64,000 nucleotides of DNA. It comes from Amycolatopsis sp. cg9. Lineage in GTDB: Bacteria > Actinomycetota > Actinomycetes > Mycobacteriales > Pseudonocardiaceae. Where the stretch lies: NCBI RefSeq assembly GCF_041346945.1, contig NZ_CP166850.1, positions 62,001-126,000 on the forward strand. Reading direction: 5' to 3'. Below, in pieces: positions 49,359-58,417 of the stretch. Position numbers and translations under genes: made by a program. Under the pieces are notes generated by a model. That model was not told the DNA's origin. It saw only the letters and a program-made list of their open reading frames with translations, and did no database searches. The number at the start of each line of letters is the position of its first letter. Within the stretch, counting starts at the first letter, position 1.

Positions 49359-51071
49359 ATGAAGACGCCCGAGGAACTCCGCAGCCACCGCTGGTTCGGC
49401 GGCGGCGAACTACGCGATTTCAGCCACCGCGCCCGCGCCCGCCAGCTCGGGTACAGCCCGGAAGAGCACCTCGGCAAGCCGGTCATCGGCATCCTCAACA
49501 CCTGGTCCGACATCAACCCGTGCCACATGCACCTGCGCGAACGCGCCGAGCAGGTCAAGCGCGGCGTCTGGCAGGCCGGCGGCTTCCCGCTCGAGTTCCC
49601 GGTCGCGACGTTGTCGGAGACGTACCAGAAGCCGACGCCGATGCTGTACCGCAACCTCCTCGCCATGGAGACCGAGGAGATCCTGCGGTCCTACCCGATC
49701 GACGGCGCCGTGCTGATGGGCGGCTGCGACAAGACGACGCCGGCGCTGCTGATGGGCGCGGCGAGCGCCGGGCTGCCCGCGATCTTCGTGCCCGCCGGGC
49801 CGATGCTGCGCGGGCACTGGCGCACCGAGGTCCTCGGCAGCGGCACGGACATGTGGAAGTACTGGGACGACAAGCGCGCCGGACTGATCGGCGACGCCGA
49901 AATGTCCGAATTGGAGCGAGGGCTCGCGCGGTCCCCGGGGCACTGCATGACGATGGGGACGGCGTCGACGATGACGTCGGCCGCGGAGGTGCTCGGCGTG
50001 ACGCTGCCGGGCGCCGCGTCGATCCCCGCCGTCGACTCGGCGCACCACCGGATGGCCGCGGCGAGCGGCGCGCGGATCGTCGGCATGGTCTGGGAGGACC
50101 TGACCATCACGCAGGTGCTGGACAAGCGCGCGTACGCCGACGCGATCACCACCGTGCTGGCGCTGGGCGGCTCGACCAACGCCGTGATCCACCTGATCGC
50201 GATGGCCGGGCGCAGCGGGATCCCGGTGTCGCTGGCCGACTTCGACGCCATCGCCCGGCGCGTGCCGGTGCTGGCGAACGTCCGGCCCGGCGGCGCCTGG
50301 CTGATGGAGGACTTCTACTACGCGGGCGGCCTGCCCGGCCTGCTGTCGCGGCTGACCGGCCTGCTGCACCCCGAGCGGCCCACCGTCACCGGCCGCACCC
50401 TCGGCGAGAACCTCGCCGCCGCGCAGGTGCACGACGACGACGTCATCCGGCCGCGGGACAACCCGGTGGCGGCCGAGGGCGGGGTCGCGGTGCTGCACGG
50501 CAACCTGGCGCCGTCGGGCGCGGTCATCAAGCACATCGCGGCCGAGCCGCACCTGCTCACGCACACCGGGCCGGCCGTGGTGTTCGAGGACTACGCCGAC
50601 CTCAAGAAGCGGATCGAAGACCCTTCGATCACCGCGGACTCCGTGCTCGTGCTGCGCGGCTCCGGCCCGCTCGGCGGCCCCGGGATGCCCGAGTACGGGA
50701 TGCTGCCGATCCCGAAGCACCTGCTCGCGGCCGGGGTGCGGGACATGGTCCGGATTTCGGACGCGCGGATGAGCGGCACCAGCTACGGCGCCTGCGTGCT
50801 ACACGTGGCCCCGGAGTCGCACGTCGGCGGTCCGCTCGCGCTGGTCCGCGACGGCGACCCGATCACCTTGGACGTTCCCTCGCGCGTCCTGCGGCTCGAG
50901 GTGTCCGATGCGGAACTGGACCGGCGCCGTGCGGAGTGGGCACCACCGGCGCCGCGGTTCGAACGCGGTTACGGCGCGCTCTACAGCGAACACATCACGC
51001 AGGCCGACGAGGGCTGTGACTTCGACTTCCTCGCGCGGGCGGGCCACAACCCCGAACCCGACGCCCGCTGA
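49359..51071 (+). CDS. IlvD/Edd-family dehydratase (probable sugar-acid dehydratase)
   Basis: 570 residues. Cluster-binding cysteines sit in TWSDINPCHMHL, LMGGCDKTTPALL and SPGHCMTMGTAST; DARMSGTSYGACVLH is the C-terminal family block. The spelling GGCDKTTPA and GHCMTMGTAS resembles xylonate/arabonate-type dehydratases rather than the dihydroxy-acid dehydratase of valine synthesis. Together with the divergent FCD regulator this indicates sugar-acid catabolism (inference). ATG at 49359 agrees with the close -10 box. A composite palindrome follows 6 bp after the stop. Confidence 0.87.
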   Translation: MKTPEELRSHRWFGGGELRDFSHRARARQLGYSPEEHLGKPVIGILNTWSDINPCHMHLRERAEQVKRGVWQAGGFPLEFPVATLSETYQKPTPMLYRNLLAMETEEILRSYPIDGAVLMGGCDKTTPALLMGAASAGLPAIFVPAGPMLRGHWRTEVLGSGTDMWKYWDDKRAGLIGDAEMSELERGLARSPGHCMTMGTASTMTSAAEVLGVTLPGAASIPAVDSAHHRMAAASGARIVGMVWEDLTITQVLDKRAYADAITTVLALGGSTNAVIHLIAMAGRSGIPVSLADFDAIARRVPVLANVRPGGAWLMEDFYYAGGLPGLLSRLTGLLHPERPTVTGRTLGENLAAAQVHDDDVIRPRDNPVAAEGGVAVLHGNLAPSGAVIKHIAAEPHLLTHTGPAVVFEDYADLKKRIEDPSITADSVLVLRGSGPLGGPGMPEYGMLPIPKHLLAAGVRDMVRISDARMSGTSYGACVLHVAPESHVGGPLALVRDGDPITLDVPSRVLRLEVSDAELDRRRAEWAPPAPRFERGYGALYSEHITQADEGCDFDFLARAGHNPEPDAR

Positions 51072-51076
51072 GGGAC

Positions 51077-51168
51077 CAAGCACCCCAATGTGGCGTTGGT
51101 TGCGTCCAGCGCACCCAATGTGGCGTTCGGTGCGTCTGACGCACCGAACGCCACATTGGGGCGCTTGG
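51077..51168. repeat. Composite palindromic element, copy 3
   Basis: Two direct units and one inverted unit of the CCAATGTGGCGTT family. The second and third units (51115-51137 and 51139-51161) are perfect inverse copies with a single-base centre; the first unit has the variant GGCGTTGGTTGCG. Read on the other strand this is the same as copy 1 at 19742. It follows the dehydratase stop by 6 bp. The stretch from 51169 to 51329 shows nothing else clear. Confidence 0.85.
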
Positions 51169-51329
51169 GGCGGGACGGGGCGGAACCCGACGCGCGGTGA
51201 GGTTGCTTCACTCGACCGTTCCGTGACCGGTTCATCCCCCGTTAGGGCGAGTCGTACGGCTTGTCCGGGTGCCCCGTACGCTGAGCCCGTCACCGGCGCG
51301 ATCCGGCGCCGCGTTGAAGGGGTGGAGAG

Positions 51330-53111
51330 TTGCCGTACGAACCGCGCTGGCCCGAGTCACACGGTGAGCAGACGGACGTCCTGCCGGTCGTCCGGCCCGA
51401 ACCGGAAGCCACGCCCCCGAAGCCGCGCAACCTGCGCAAAGCCGGCTGGATCGCGGGCGGGGTGTTCGGTTTCCTCGTCGTCGTCTACGGCATCGACCTG
51501 CTGGTCAGCCAGGGCAGCGTGCCGCGCGGGGTGACCGTGGCCGGCGTCGACGTCGGCGGGATGGACCGCGACGCCGCCGAGCAGGAGCTGCGCGGCAAGA
51601 TCGAGCCGCGGCTCACCCGTCCGCTGGCCGTGACGGCCGGCGACGTCCAGGGCACGCTGTCGCCGACCCTCGCCGGGTTGAAGCTCGACTGGCCGCAGAC
51701 CCTCGACCAGGCCGGCGAGCAGCCGCTGAACCCCTTCACGCGCCTGTCGTCGCTGTTCTCCAGCCGCGAGGTCGGCGTCGTCAGCCACGCCGAGGACGCC
51801 AAGCTCACCACCGCGCTGGAGCAGCTGCGCGGCCAGGTCGACCGCGACCCCGTCGAGGGCACCGTGAAGTTCGAGGGCGCGAACCCGGTCGCCGTGCCGC
51901 CGAAGGCCGGGCAGAAGCTCGACGTGCCGGCCGCGAGCGCCACCGTCGTCGAAAAGTGGGCGCGCGGCGAAACGCTCGCGCTGCCGGTGACGAGCACGCC
52001 GGTCCGCACCACCCCCGAAGGCGTCCAGGCCGCTTTGGACCAGTTCGCGCGCCCCGCCGTCTCGGGCCCGCTGGTGGTCAAGGGCGAGGGCAAGAACGCC
52101 ACGGTGAAGCCGGAGGCGATCGCCGCGGCGATCACGTTCGAGCCGGCCGAGGGCGGCGGGCTGACCCCGAAGATCGACAACGCCAAGATCGTCGAAGCCG
52201 CCGGGCCGCAGCTGAAGTCCACCGAGAAGGAGGGCAAGGAGGCGACCATCGTCTTCGAGGGCGGCAAGCCCACGGTCGACCCCTCCACCGACGGCCGGAC
52301 CATCGACTGGGACCCGAGCCTCAAGCCGCTGCCCGACGTCCTGAAGAAGACCGACGGCCGCGAGGTGCCGGCGATCTACAAGGACGCCCCGGCCAAGGTG
52401 ACCACCGACCAGGCGAACCAGCTGGGTGTGAAGGAAGTCGTCGGCGAGTTCACCACCGGCGGCTTCGCGGCCGACTCCGGCACGAACATCCGCGTCGTCG
52501 CGCAGAAGGTGAACGGCGCGATCGTCAAGCCGGGGGAAACCTTCAGCCTCAACGGGTTCACCGGCCCGCGCGGCAAGGCGCAGGGCTACGTCGAGGCGGG
52601 CGTGATCAAGGACGGCGCCCCGGGCCGGGAGGTCGGCGGCGGCATCTCGCAGTTCGCGACGACGCTGTACAACGCGTCCTACTTCGCGGGCATGAAGGAC
52701 GCCGGGCACAAGGAACACAGCTACTACATCAGCCGCTACCCCGCCGCGCGCGAGGCGACGGTGTTCCAGAACCCCAACGGGTCCAGCGTGATCGACCTCA
52801 AGTTCACCAACGACTCGCCGACCGGCATCGCGATCCAGGCGATCTGGTCGCCGTCGTCGATCACGGTGAAGCTGTGGGGCACGAAGCGCTACACCGTCGA
52901 GTCGATCCCCGGCGGCCGCTCGAACGCGAGCGACCCGCAGCCCAAGCCGGGCCCGAAGGAGAACTGCCACGCGTCCAACGGCGCGCCCGGGTTCACCACG
53001 ACCGACACCCGCGTGCTCAAGGACGCCGCGACCGGCCGCGAGGTCAGCCGCTCGACCCGGACGGTCCACTACAACCCGCAGCCGAAAATCACGTGCGGCG
53101 AAGGCCAGTGA
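51330..53111 (+). CDS. VanW-family cell-wall-associated membrane protein
   Basis: 593 residues: a short cytoplasmic Pro/Glu-rich tail, one membrane helix AGWIAGGVFGFLVVVYGIDL (about 38-58), two YoaR-type peptidoglycan-binding-like repeats (GVTVAGVDVGGMDRDAAEQE, later ITFEPAEGGG and GKPTVDPSTDGRTI), and the VanW domain near residues 375-500 (KPGETFSLNGFTGPRGKAQG, VGGGISQFATTLYNASYFAG). The start is a TTG with AAGGGGTGGAGAG just upstream; no better in-frame start is present. The biochemical role of VanW domains is not established. Confidence 0.87.
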   Translation: MPYEPRWPESHGEQTDVLPVVRPEPEATPPKPRNLRKAGWIAGGVFGFLVVVYGIDLLVSQGSVPRGVTVAGVDVGGMDRDAAEQELRGKIEPRLTRPLAVTAGDVQGTLSPTLAGLKLDWPQTLDQAGEQPLNPFTRLSSLFSSREVGVVSHAEDAKLTTALEQLRGQVDRDPVEGTVKFEGANPVAVPPKAGQKLDVPAASATVVEKWARGETLALPVTSTPVRTTPEGVQAALDQFARPAVSGPLVVKGEGKNATVKPEAIAAAITFEPAEGGGLTPKIDNAKIVEAAGPQLKSTEKEGKEATIVFEGGKPTVDPSTDGRTIDWDPSLKPLPDVLKKTDGREVPAIYKDAPAKVTTDQANQLGVKEVVGEFTTGGFAADSGTNIRVVAQKVNGAIVKPGETFSLNGFTGPRGKAQGYVEAGVIKDGAPGREVGGGISQFATTLYNASYFAGMKDAGHKEHSYYISRYPAAREATVFQNPNGSSVIDLKFTNDSPTGIAIQAIWSPSSITVKLWGTKRYTVESIPGGRSNASDPQPKPGPKENCHASNGAPGFTTTDTRVLKDAATGREVSRSTRTVHYNPQPKITCGEGQ

Positions 53112-53125
53112 CCTTCTAACGGACG

Positions 53126-53154
53126 TTCACGCTGGGCGTTCGTGACGGTACCCT
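53126..53154 (+). promoter_or_regulatory. Promoter of the MFS gene
   Basis: TTCACG (53126-53131), a 17-bp spacer and TACCCT (53149-53154). The -10 box ends 8 nt before the ATG at 53163, so the transcript is probably leaderless. Confidence 0.55.
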
Positions 53155-53162
53155 GAGTGTCC

Positions 53163-54362
53163 ATGGCGGCACGCGCGGTCGGGTTCCGGGACGTCCTCGG
53201 CGTGACCGAGTTCCGGGCGCTGTTCTCCGCCCAGCTGGTCTCGGTCACCGGCGACCAGCTGGCGCGCGTCGCGCTGTCGATCCTGGTGTACGACCGCACG
53301 AACTCGCCCGGCTGGGCCGCGCTGACCTACGCGCTGACGTTCCTGCCGGACCTCGTGGGCGGCCCGCTGCTGTCCGGGCTGGCCGACCGGTACCCGCCGC
53401 GGACGGTGATGGTCGCGGCGGACGTCCTGCGCGCGGCCGCGGTGGCCGTGATGGCGGTGCCCGGCCTGCCGCTGCCGTCGGTGGCGGCGCTGCTGGTCGG
53501 CGTCCAGCTGGCCAACCCGGTGTGGAACGCCGCGCGTGCGGCGCTGCTGCCGCAGGTGCTGCCGGGCGAGACCTTCGTGCCCGGCATGGGTTTGCTGATG
53601 ATGCTGGTGCAGGCGGGCCAGGTCGCGGGCTTCGCGCTGGGCGGGCTGCTCGTCGCGGCCACCGGCACCGGCGGAGCGCTGCTGGCGGACGCGGCGAGCT
53701 TCGCGGTGTCGGCGCTGTTCCTGGTCACCGGCGTCCACCCGCGGCCGCCCCGCGAATCGTCCGGCGTCCGCTGGTGGCGGCACGTCCGCGCGGGCTGGAC
53801 GGTGGTGACCGGCGACCGGCGGCGGCTCGCGCTGGTGGCGCTGGGGTGCGTGTCGGGGGCCTACATCGCGGGCGAGGCGATCGCCGCGCCCTACGCCGCC
53901 GAGCTCGGGGGCGGCGCGGCCGTGGTCGGCCTGCTGCTCGGGGCGTACGCGCTGGGGAACGTGCTCGGGATGGCGGCGCTGTCCCGGATCCCGCCCGCGC
54001 GGCGGGCCCGCTTGCTCGGGCCGCTGGCGGTGCTCGCGTGCGCGGCGCTGCTCGGCTGCGCGCTGCGGCCGAACCTGGAAGGCACGCTCACGCTGCTGAC
54101 GCTGTCCGGGGTGGCCAGTTCGTACAACCTGATCGCGAACACGACGTTCGTCCAGTTCACCCCGGACACCCAGCGCGCGCAGGCGTTCGGCTTCGCGCTG
54201 ACGGCGCTGCGGGTGTCGCAGGGACTGGGCGTGGTGCTGGCCGGGCTCGCGGCGGAACGCGCGGCCCCGCACGGAGTGGTCGCCGGCGCGGGCGCGATCG
54301 GCGTGGTGGCGGCGCTCGGCGCGGCTTCGTTGTGGCGCCGGGCGCAACCGGATCCCCGGTGA
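53163..54362 (+). CDS. Major facilitator superfamily transporter
   Basis: 399 residues with about 12 membrane helices. FSAQLVSVTGDQLARVALSI and LSGLADRYPPRTVMVAADVL (the GxxxDRxxRR-like loop 2-3 motif) place it among MFS drug-type or permease proteins. Substrate unknown. ATG at 53163 is preferred to GTG 53157 because of the -10 position. It is convergent with the PTDWT-repeat gene, 30 bp away, so it is not in one operon with it. Confidence 0.87.
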   Translation: MAARAVGFRDVLGVTEFRALFSAQLVSVTGDQLARVALSILVYDRTNSPGWAALTYALTFLPDLVGGPLLSGLADRYPPRTVMVAADVLRAAAVAVMAVPGLPLPSVAALLVGVQLANPVWNAARAALLPQVLPGETFVPGMGLLMMLVQAGQVAGFALGGLLVAATGTGGALLADAASFAVSALFLVTGVHPRPPRESSGVRWWRHVRAGWTVVTGDRRRLALVALGCVSGAYIAGEAIAAPYAAELGGGAAVVGLLLGAYALGNVLGMAALSRIPPARRARLLGPLAVLACAALLGCALRPNLEGTLTLLTLSGVASSYNLIANTTFVQFTPDTQRAQAFGFALTALRVSQGLGVVLAGLAAERAAPHGVVAGAGAIGVVAALGAASLWRRAQPDPR

Positions 54363-54386
54363 CCGGCCCGGTCGCCGGTCACCGGG
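54355..54386. terminator. Bidirectional terminator between MFS and PTDWT genes
   Basis: Arms 54355-54366 (CCCGGTGACCGG) and 54375-54386 (CCGGTCACCGGG) are exact inverse copies with an 8-nt loop. The MFS stop codon lies inside the left arm; the PTDWT gene stop is 7 bp to the right. Confidence 0.7.
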
Positions 54387-54392
54387 TGCGGA

Positions 54393-54650
54393 TCAGGACC
54401 GCGTCCAGTCGGTCGGGCACTGCGGCAGCGGTGACGAGACGCCGGGGCGGGTCCAATCCGTCGGCAGCTCGCGGACGGTCCAGTCGGTGGGCAGTTCGCG
54501 GGCGGTCCAGTCGGTCGGCAGCTGCCGCGGGGTCCAGTCGGTCGGGATCGCGCGGGTCCAGTCGGTGGGGAGCTGCCGCGTCCAGTCGGTCGGCCGCTGC
54601 GAACGGCGGCGGGACGGGACGAGGTTGGCGGTGGGCAGGAAGTGCGACAT
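54393..54650 (-). CDS. Small protein made of seven PTDWT repeats, unknown function
   Basis: 85 residues. The first 19 (MSHFLPTANLVPSRRRSQR) form a basic leader-like part. Then PTDWT occurs seven times, mostly at 8-9 residue spacing: PTDWTRQL, PTDWTRAI, PTDWTPRQL, PTDWTAREL, PTDWTVREL, PTDWTRPG and, after a Pro/Ser segment with one Cys, PTDWTRS at the end. Every repeat has one Trp. The gene has AGGAGA 5 nt before the ATG, a TACCGT -10 at 54700-54695 and a terminator after its stop, so it looks real. I know no family. It could be a multi-core peptide precursor, a repeat ligand, or a disordered interaction protein; no modification enzyme is adjacent. Confidence 0.75.
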   Translation of the reverse strand: MSHFLPTANLVPSRRRSQRPTDWTRQLPTDWTRAIPTDWTPRQLPTDWTARELPTDWTVRELPTDWTRPGVSSPLPQCPTDWTRS

Positions 54651-54694
54651 GGACTTCTCCTGTTCGTGAGGGATCTTGCACGGTGCGTAACCGG

Positions 54695-54723
54695 ACGGTA
54701 GCCTGACCGGCCTAGTGACACAC
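54695..54723 (-). promoter_or_regulatory. Promoter of the PTDWT-repeat gene
   Basis: TACCGT (54700-54695, minus strand) with a weak -35 (TGTGTC or GTGTGT at 54723-54717) gives a leader of about 38 nt. The remaining 64 bp up to the diguanylate cyclase start presumably hold that gene's divergent promoter, which I could not place. Confidence 0.45.
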
Positions 54724-54787
54724 CGCGTTCATTCGATTACAGTGACGATTTCCGCGAAGAGTTCCGTCCTGAGAAGAGGGGCGTTTC

Positions 54788-56134
54788 GTGGGATTGTCCG
54801 GGTCCCAAGGGCGAAAGCCCAGCTCAGAACGTCCACGATCAGGTATCCGTACGTGGGCGATGTGGAAGCTGGCCACTCCGGTGCTCGGCTACGTCCTCGT
54901 CGTCGACGCGCTGGCGCTGATCGCGGTCGTCGCGACGGCCGCGCTCGTGCCGATCACCGCCCAGTCGCTGCTCTGGTGTGGACTGATCCTCGCCGGTGAA
55001 GTCGTGCACCTCGAAGCGGCACAACGGATCGAGCGCATCCGCGAGCTGGCCGCCGACGGCCGGCCGCACATGCACCTGCAGTCGATCTGGATCTTCGCCG
55101 GGCTGCTCCTGCTGCCCCCGCCGTTGGCCACGCTCGTCATCGTCGTCAGTTACGCCCATTCCTGGGTCCGCGTTTACCAACGCCGCGGCGTGATTCACCG
55201 GAAAGTGTTTTCCGGCGCCACGGTCATCCTCGCTTGTTTCGCGGCGGGCGCCGTCCTTTCCGCGGGCACCGGGCACGTGGCGCCCTACGTCCCCTATTTG
55301 GACGGCTTCGGCGGGATGACGGCGCTGCTGGCGGCCGGCCTCGTCTACTTCGGGCTCAACTACGTGCTGGTGATCCTCGCGATCCTGATGAGCAACCCGG
55401 GCAAGCCACCGCGGCGGGCGTTCGGCAACCCGTCCGACGTGCTGATCGTGCTGGCCGCGGTCGGCGTCGGCTGCGGCATCGCGCTGGTCATGACGGTCCG
55501 GCCGTGGCTGCTGCCGGTGCTCATGGTGACGCCGGTGGCGCTGCACGTCGGGCTGCTGCTCCCGCAGTTCCAGGCCGCGGCGCGCACCGACTCCAAGACG
55601 GCGCTGCTCGCCCCGGAGTTCTGGGTCCAGCTGGCCCGCAACGAACTGGCCCGCGCGGCGGAGCTCTCCTCGACGGCGGGCGTCCTGATGATCGACATCG
55701 ACCACTTCAAGGCCATCGACGACGGCAACGGCCACCTGGCGGGCGACGAGGTCCTCCGCGCGATCGCGGCGGCGATCCAGGGCTCGGTCCGCGGCGGCGA
55801 CTACGTGGGCCGCTTCGGCGGCGACGAGTTCGTGGTCCTCCTCCCAGGCACGACGAGCGCGGAGATCGTGGCCATCGCCGACCGCATCCGGACGGCGATC
55901 GCGCGCATCGAGGTCGCGGTCCCGGTGGTCCGCCCGGGCAAGCCCGAGGTGATCACCGGCCTGACCGCGTCGATCGGGGCGGCGGTCTACCCGGAAACCG
56001 CCACGGACTACACGATCCTGCTGCAGGCGGCGGACGACGCGGTCTTCGAGGCCAAGGCGGCCGGTCGCGACCACGTCGTCCTGGCCACCCCGCGGGCCGA
56101 ACTCACGCGCCCCGAAATCCCCGACGTGCTCTGA
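54788..56134 (+). CDS. Membrane diguanylate cyclase (GGDEF)
   Basis: 448 residues. About seven hydrophobic helices (residues about 28-260) form a membrane sensor; none of the common extracellular domains is recognised. The GGDEF domain (about 275-440) has MIDIDHFKAIDDGNGHLAGD for metal and substrate, the intact active site RFGGDEFVVLLPG, and an inhibitory RxxD site (RGGD) five residues before it. It should make cyclic di-GMP from GTP and be product-inhibited. GTG at 54788 is the only reasonable start before the first helix. It is divergent from the PTDWT-repeat gene. Confidence 0.9.
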   Translation: MGLSGSQGRKPSSERPRSGIRTWAMWKLATPVLGYVLVVDALALIAVVATAALVPITAQSLLWCGLILAGEVVHLEAAQRIERIRELAADGRPHMHLQSIWIFAGLLLLPPPLATLVIVVSYAHSWVRVYQRRGVIHRKVFSGATVILACFAAGAVLSAGTGHVAPYVPYLDGFGGMTALLAAGLVYFGLNYVLVILAILMSNPGKPPRRAFGNPSDVLIVLAAVGVGCGIALVMTVRPWLLPVLMVTPVALHVGLLLPQFQAAARTDSKTALLAPEFWVQLARNELARAAELSSTAGVLMIDIDHFKAIDDGNGHLAGDEVLRAIAAAIQGSVRGGDYVGRFGGDEFVVLLPGTTSAEIVAIADRIRTAIARIEVAVPVVRPGKPEVITGLTASIGAAVYPETATDYTILLQAADDAVFEAKAAGRDHVVLATPRAELTRPEIPDVL

Positions 56135-56141
56135 CGTCAGT

Positions 56142-57494
56142 TCACGGCAGCGCGGCCAGCGACGCTTCGAGGGTGGCGGCCGACAGCTCGTTGTCCACCA
56201 TGTCCCCGGCGAGGTAAGCACCGTACGCGGGCAGGTCCAGGTGCGCGTGCCCGCACAACGCCGTGAGGATGACCTTCTCCTCGCCGGTTTCCTTGCACCG
56301 CAACGCTTCCTGGATGCACGCCGCGAGCGCGTGGGTCGGCTCCGGCGCCGGGATGATCCCTTCGGACCGCGCGAACCGCACTCCCGCCGCGAAGCACTCC
56401 TGCTGGCCGACGGCGATCGCCTCGATCAGGCCGAGCTCGTAGATGTGCGAGATCAGCGGCGACATCCCGTGGTAGCGCAGGCCGCCCGCGTGGATCGGGT
56501 CCGGGATGAAGTCGTGGCCGAGCGTGTGCATCTTGAGCAGCGGCGTGAGCCCGGCCGTGTCGCCGAAGTCGTAGGTGTACTTCCCCCGCGTGAGCGACGG
56601 GCACGCGGCCGGCTCGACCGCGCGGATCACCGGGTCCATCCGGCCGGCCAGCTTCTCGCGCAGGAACGGGAAGGCGAGCCCGCCGAAGTTCGAGCCGCCG
56701 CCGGTGCAGCCGACGAGCACGTCGGGCGTGTCACCGGCCAGCTCGAACTGCTTCAGCGCCTCTTCGCCGATGATCGTCTGGTGCAGCAGCACGTGGTTGA
56801 GGACGCTGCCCAGCGCGTACCGCGTGTTCGGGTCCTGCGCGGCCTGCTCGACGGCCTCGCTGATCGCGATGCCGAGGCTGCCGGTCGAGTCCGGGTGCTC
56901 GGCGAGGATGGCCTTCCCCGACTCGGTCAGCTCGGACGGGCTGGGGTGGACGGTCGCGCCGAACGTCTCCATCATCAGCTTGCGGTAGGGCTTCTGGTCG
57001 TAGGACGCCCGGACCTGCCAGACCTCGCACTCGAGGCCGTACTGGGCGCAGGCGAACGCGAGCGCGCTCCCCCACTGGCCGGCCCCGGTCTCGGTGGTCA
57101 GCCGGGTGACGCCCTCCTGCGCGTTGTAGAACGCCTGCGGCACCGAGGTGTTCGGTTTGTGCGAGCCGACCGGGCTGACACCCTCGTACTTGTAATAGAT
57201 CCGGGCCGGCGTACCGAGCGCCTTCTCCAGCCGCCGCGCGCGGAACAGCGGCGACGGGCGCCAGAGCCGGTAGACCTCCCGGACCTCCTCCGGGATGTCG
57301 ACATAGCGATCCGTCGTCACTTCCTGGGCGATGAGCGCCTGCGGGAAGAGCGGCGCCAGGTCGTCCGGCCCGACCGGTTCGCGCGTGCCGGGGTGCAGCG
57401 GCGGCGGGGGCGGCTCGGGCAGATCGGGGACGACGTTGTACCACTGCGTCGGGAGATCGGCTTCGTCCAGGATGTACTTGGTGCGTTCGGCCAT
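56142..57494 (-). CDS. trpB2: TrpB2-type tryptophan-synthase-beta-like PLP enzyme
   Basis: 450 residues, the TrpB2 length. [20 protein letters not shown] carries the PLP lysine near residue 115; [27 protein letters not shown] (phosphate loop) and [16 protein letters not shown] are typical TrpB2 segments. TrpB2 proteins make tryptophan from indole and serine or act as serine deaminases, and lack the TrpA interface. AGGAGG is 4 nt before the ATG at 57494. It is not near other trp genes and is divergent from the arginase-fold gene. Confidence 0.9.
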   Translation of the reverse strand: MAERTKYILDEADLPTQWYNVVPDLPEPPPPPLHPGTREPVGPDDLAPLFPQALIAQEVTTDRYVDIPEEVREVYRLWRPSPLFRARRLEKALGTPARIYYKYEGVSPVGSHKPNTSVPQAFYNAQEGVTRLTTETGAGQWGSALAFACAQYGLECEVWQVRASYDQKPYRKLMMETFGATVHPSPSELTESGKAILAEHPDSTGSLGIAISEAVEQAAQDPNTRYALGSVLNHVLLHQTIIGEEALKQFELAGDTPDVLVGCTGGGSNFGGLAFPFLREKLAGRMDPVIRAVEPAACPSLTRGKYTYDFGDTAGLTPLLKMHTLGHDFIPDPIHAGGLRYHGMSPLISHIYELGLIEAIAVGQQECFAAGVRFARSEGIIPAPEPTHALAACIQEALRCKETGEEKVILTALCGHAHLDLPAYGAYLAGDMVDNELSAATLEASLAALP

Positions 57495-57547
57495 CGCGCC
57501 TCCTAGGTCGGTCTCCCAACTTAGGACGCGACCGGCCGCGGAGCCAG

Positions 57548-57553
57548 TACGGT
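57548..57553 (+). promoter_or_regulatory. -10 box of the arginase-fold gene
   Basis: TACGGT ends 6 nt before the GTG at 57560; no ribosome site is present, so a leaderless transcript is likely. No clear -35 box. Confidence 0.4.
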
Positions 57554-57559
57554 GACCCG

Positions 57560-58417
57560 GTGGGGAACTTGGTCTTGCTCGACGCTCCGTCCAACCTGGG
57601 CCTGCGCCCGCCCGCCGAGGGCGCGGTGCCCGGCTGCTACAAGACGCCCGGCGTGCTGCGCGACCTGGGCATCCTGCGCCGCCTGGGCGCGTCGGACGGC
57701 GGCGTCGTGACACCCGGGCGGTACGTGGGCACCTGGCAGCCGGGCGACGGCGTCCGCAACTCGGCGGCGATCGCGTCCTACACGCGCGCGCTCGCGACCC
57801 GGATCGCGGCGGTGCGCGCCGACGGCGGCTTCCCGGTGGTGCTGGGCGGCGACTGCTCGATCTCGCTGGGCGCGATGCTGGCGCTGCGCCGGTCCGGCCG
57901 CTACGGCATCGCGTACCTGGACGGCCACGACGACTTCCGCCACCTGCCCGCGGCCGGCCACGTCGGCGCGGCGGCGGGCGAAGACCTGGCGATCATGACC
58001 GGCCGCGGCGCGGCCGACCTCGCCGACATCGACGGGCTCCGGCCCTACGTCCGCGACGAAGACGTCCTGGTGCTCGGCGTGCGATCGGCCGAGTCCGCCC
58101 AGTTGCGGGCGGCCGGCATCACCCACGTCACGTCGGAGGCGATCATGTCCGGCGCACCGGTGCCGCCTGCGGTCCCGGACCTGGACGGTTTCTGGGTCCA
58201 CGTGGACATCGACGTCCTCGACCCGGCGCACGTGTCCGCAGTGGACAGTCCCGATCCCGGCGGCCTCGACCCCGACGCGCTGGTCTCGGTGCTGCGCGAG
58301 CTGCTGGCCCGCCCGGGCGCGGCGGGCTTCGAGCTGACGGTGTTCGACCCCGACCTCGACCCGGACGGCCGCCAGGCCGCGCTGGTCGCCGACATCCTGG
58401 AAAGGGCGCTGCGATGA
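57560..58417 (+). CDS. Arginase/ureohydrolase-fold enzyme with Cys in the metal site
   Basis: 285 residues. The three ureohydrolase motifs appear as [10 protein letters not shown] (normally GGDHS), YLDGHDDFR (normally DAHxD) and [10 protein letters not shown] (SxDxDxxDP). The first metal-A histidine is thus a cysteine. This change is known from the hydroxyarginine amidinohydrolase DcsB, which holds a single manganese, so this protein may not be a classical arginase or agmatinase. It is first in a two-gene unit, overlapping the dienelactone hydrolase gene by 4 bp. Confidence 0.82.
   Translation: MGNLVLLDAPSNLGLRPPAEGAVPGCYKTPGVLRDLGILRRLGASDGGVVTPGRYVGTWQPGDGVRNSAAIASYTRALATRIAAVRADGGFPVVLGGDCSISLGAMLALRRSGRYGIAYLDGHDDFRHLPAAGHVGAAAGEDLAIMTGRGAADLADIDGLRPYVRDEDVLVLGVRSAESAQLRAAGITHVTSEAIMSGAPVPPAVPDLDGFWVHVDIDVLDPAHVSAVDSPDPGGLDPDALVSVLRELLARPGAAGFELTVFDPDLDPDGRQAALVADILERALR

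Noticed and set aside
49359..51071. Dihydroxy-acid dehydratase of branched-chain amino-acid synthesis (ilvD)
   Set aside because: Cluster motifs and the divergent FCD-GntR regulator fit sugar-acid dehydratases better, and no ilv genes are nearby.
51072..51293. Short frames with NVAFGASDAPNATLG repeats near 19.8, 35.9 and 51.1 kb
   Set aside because: They are chance translations of the CCAATGTGGCGTT palindromes and have no ribosome site or codon bias of their own.
53163..54650. Operon of MFS exporter and PTDWT peptide
   Set aside because: The two genes are convergent with a perfect 12-bp hairpin between them, so any link would be functional only, not transcriptional.
56142..57494. Canonical tryptophan synthase beta subunit
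   Set aside because: The 450-residue length, N-terminal extension and lack of trpA point to TrpB2.
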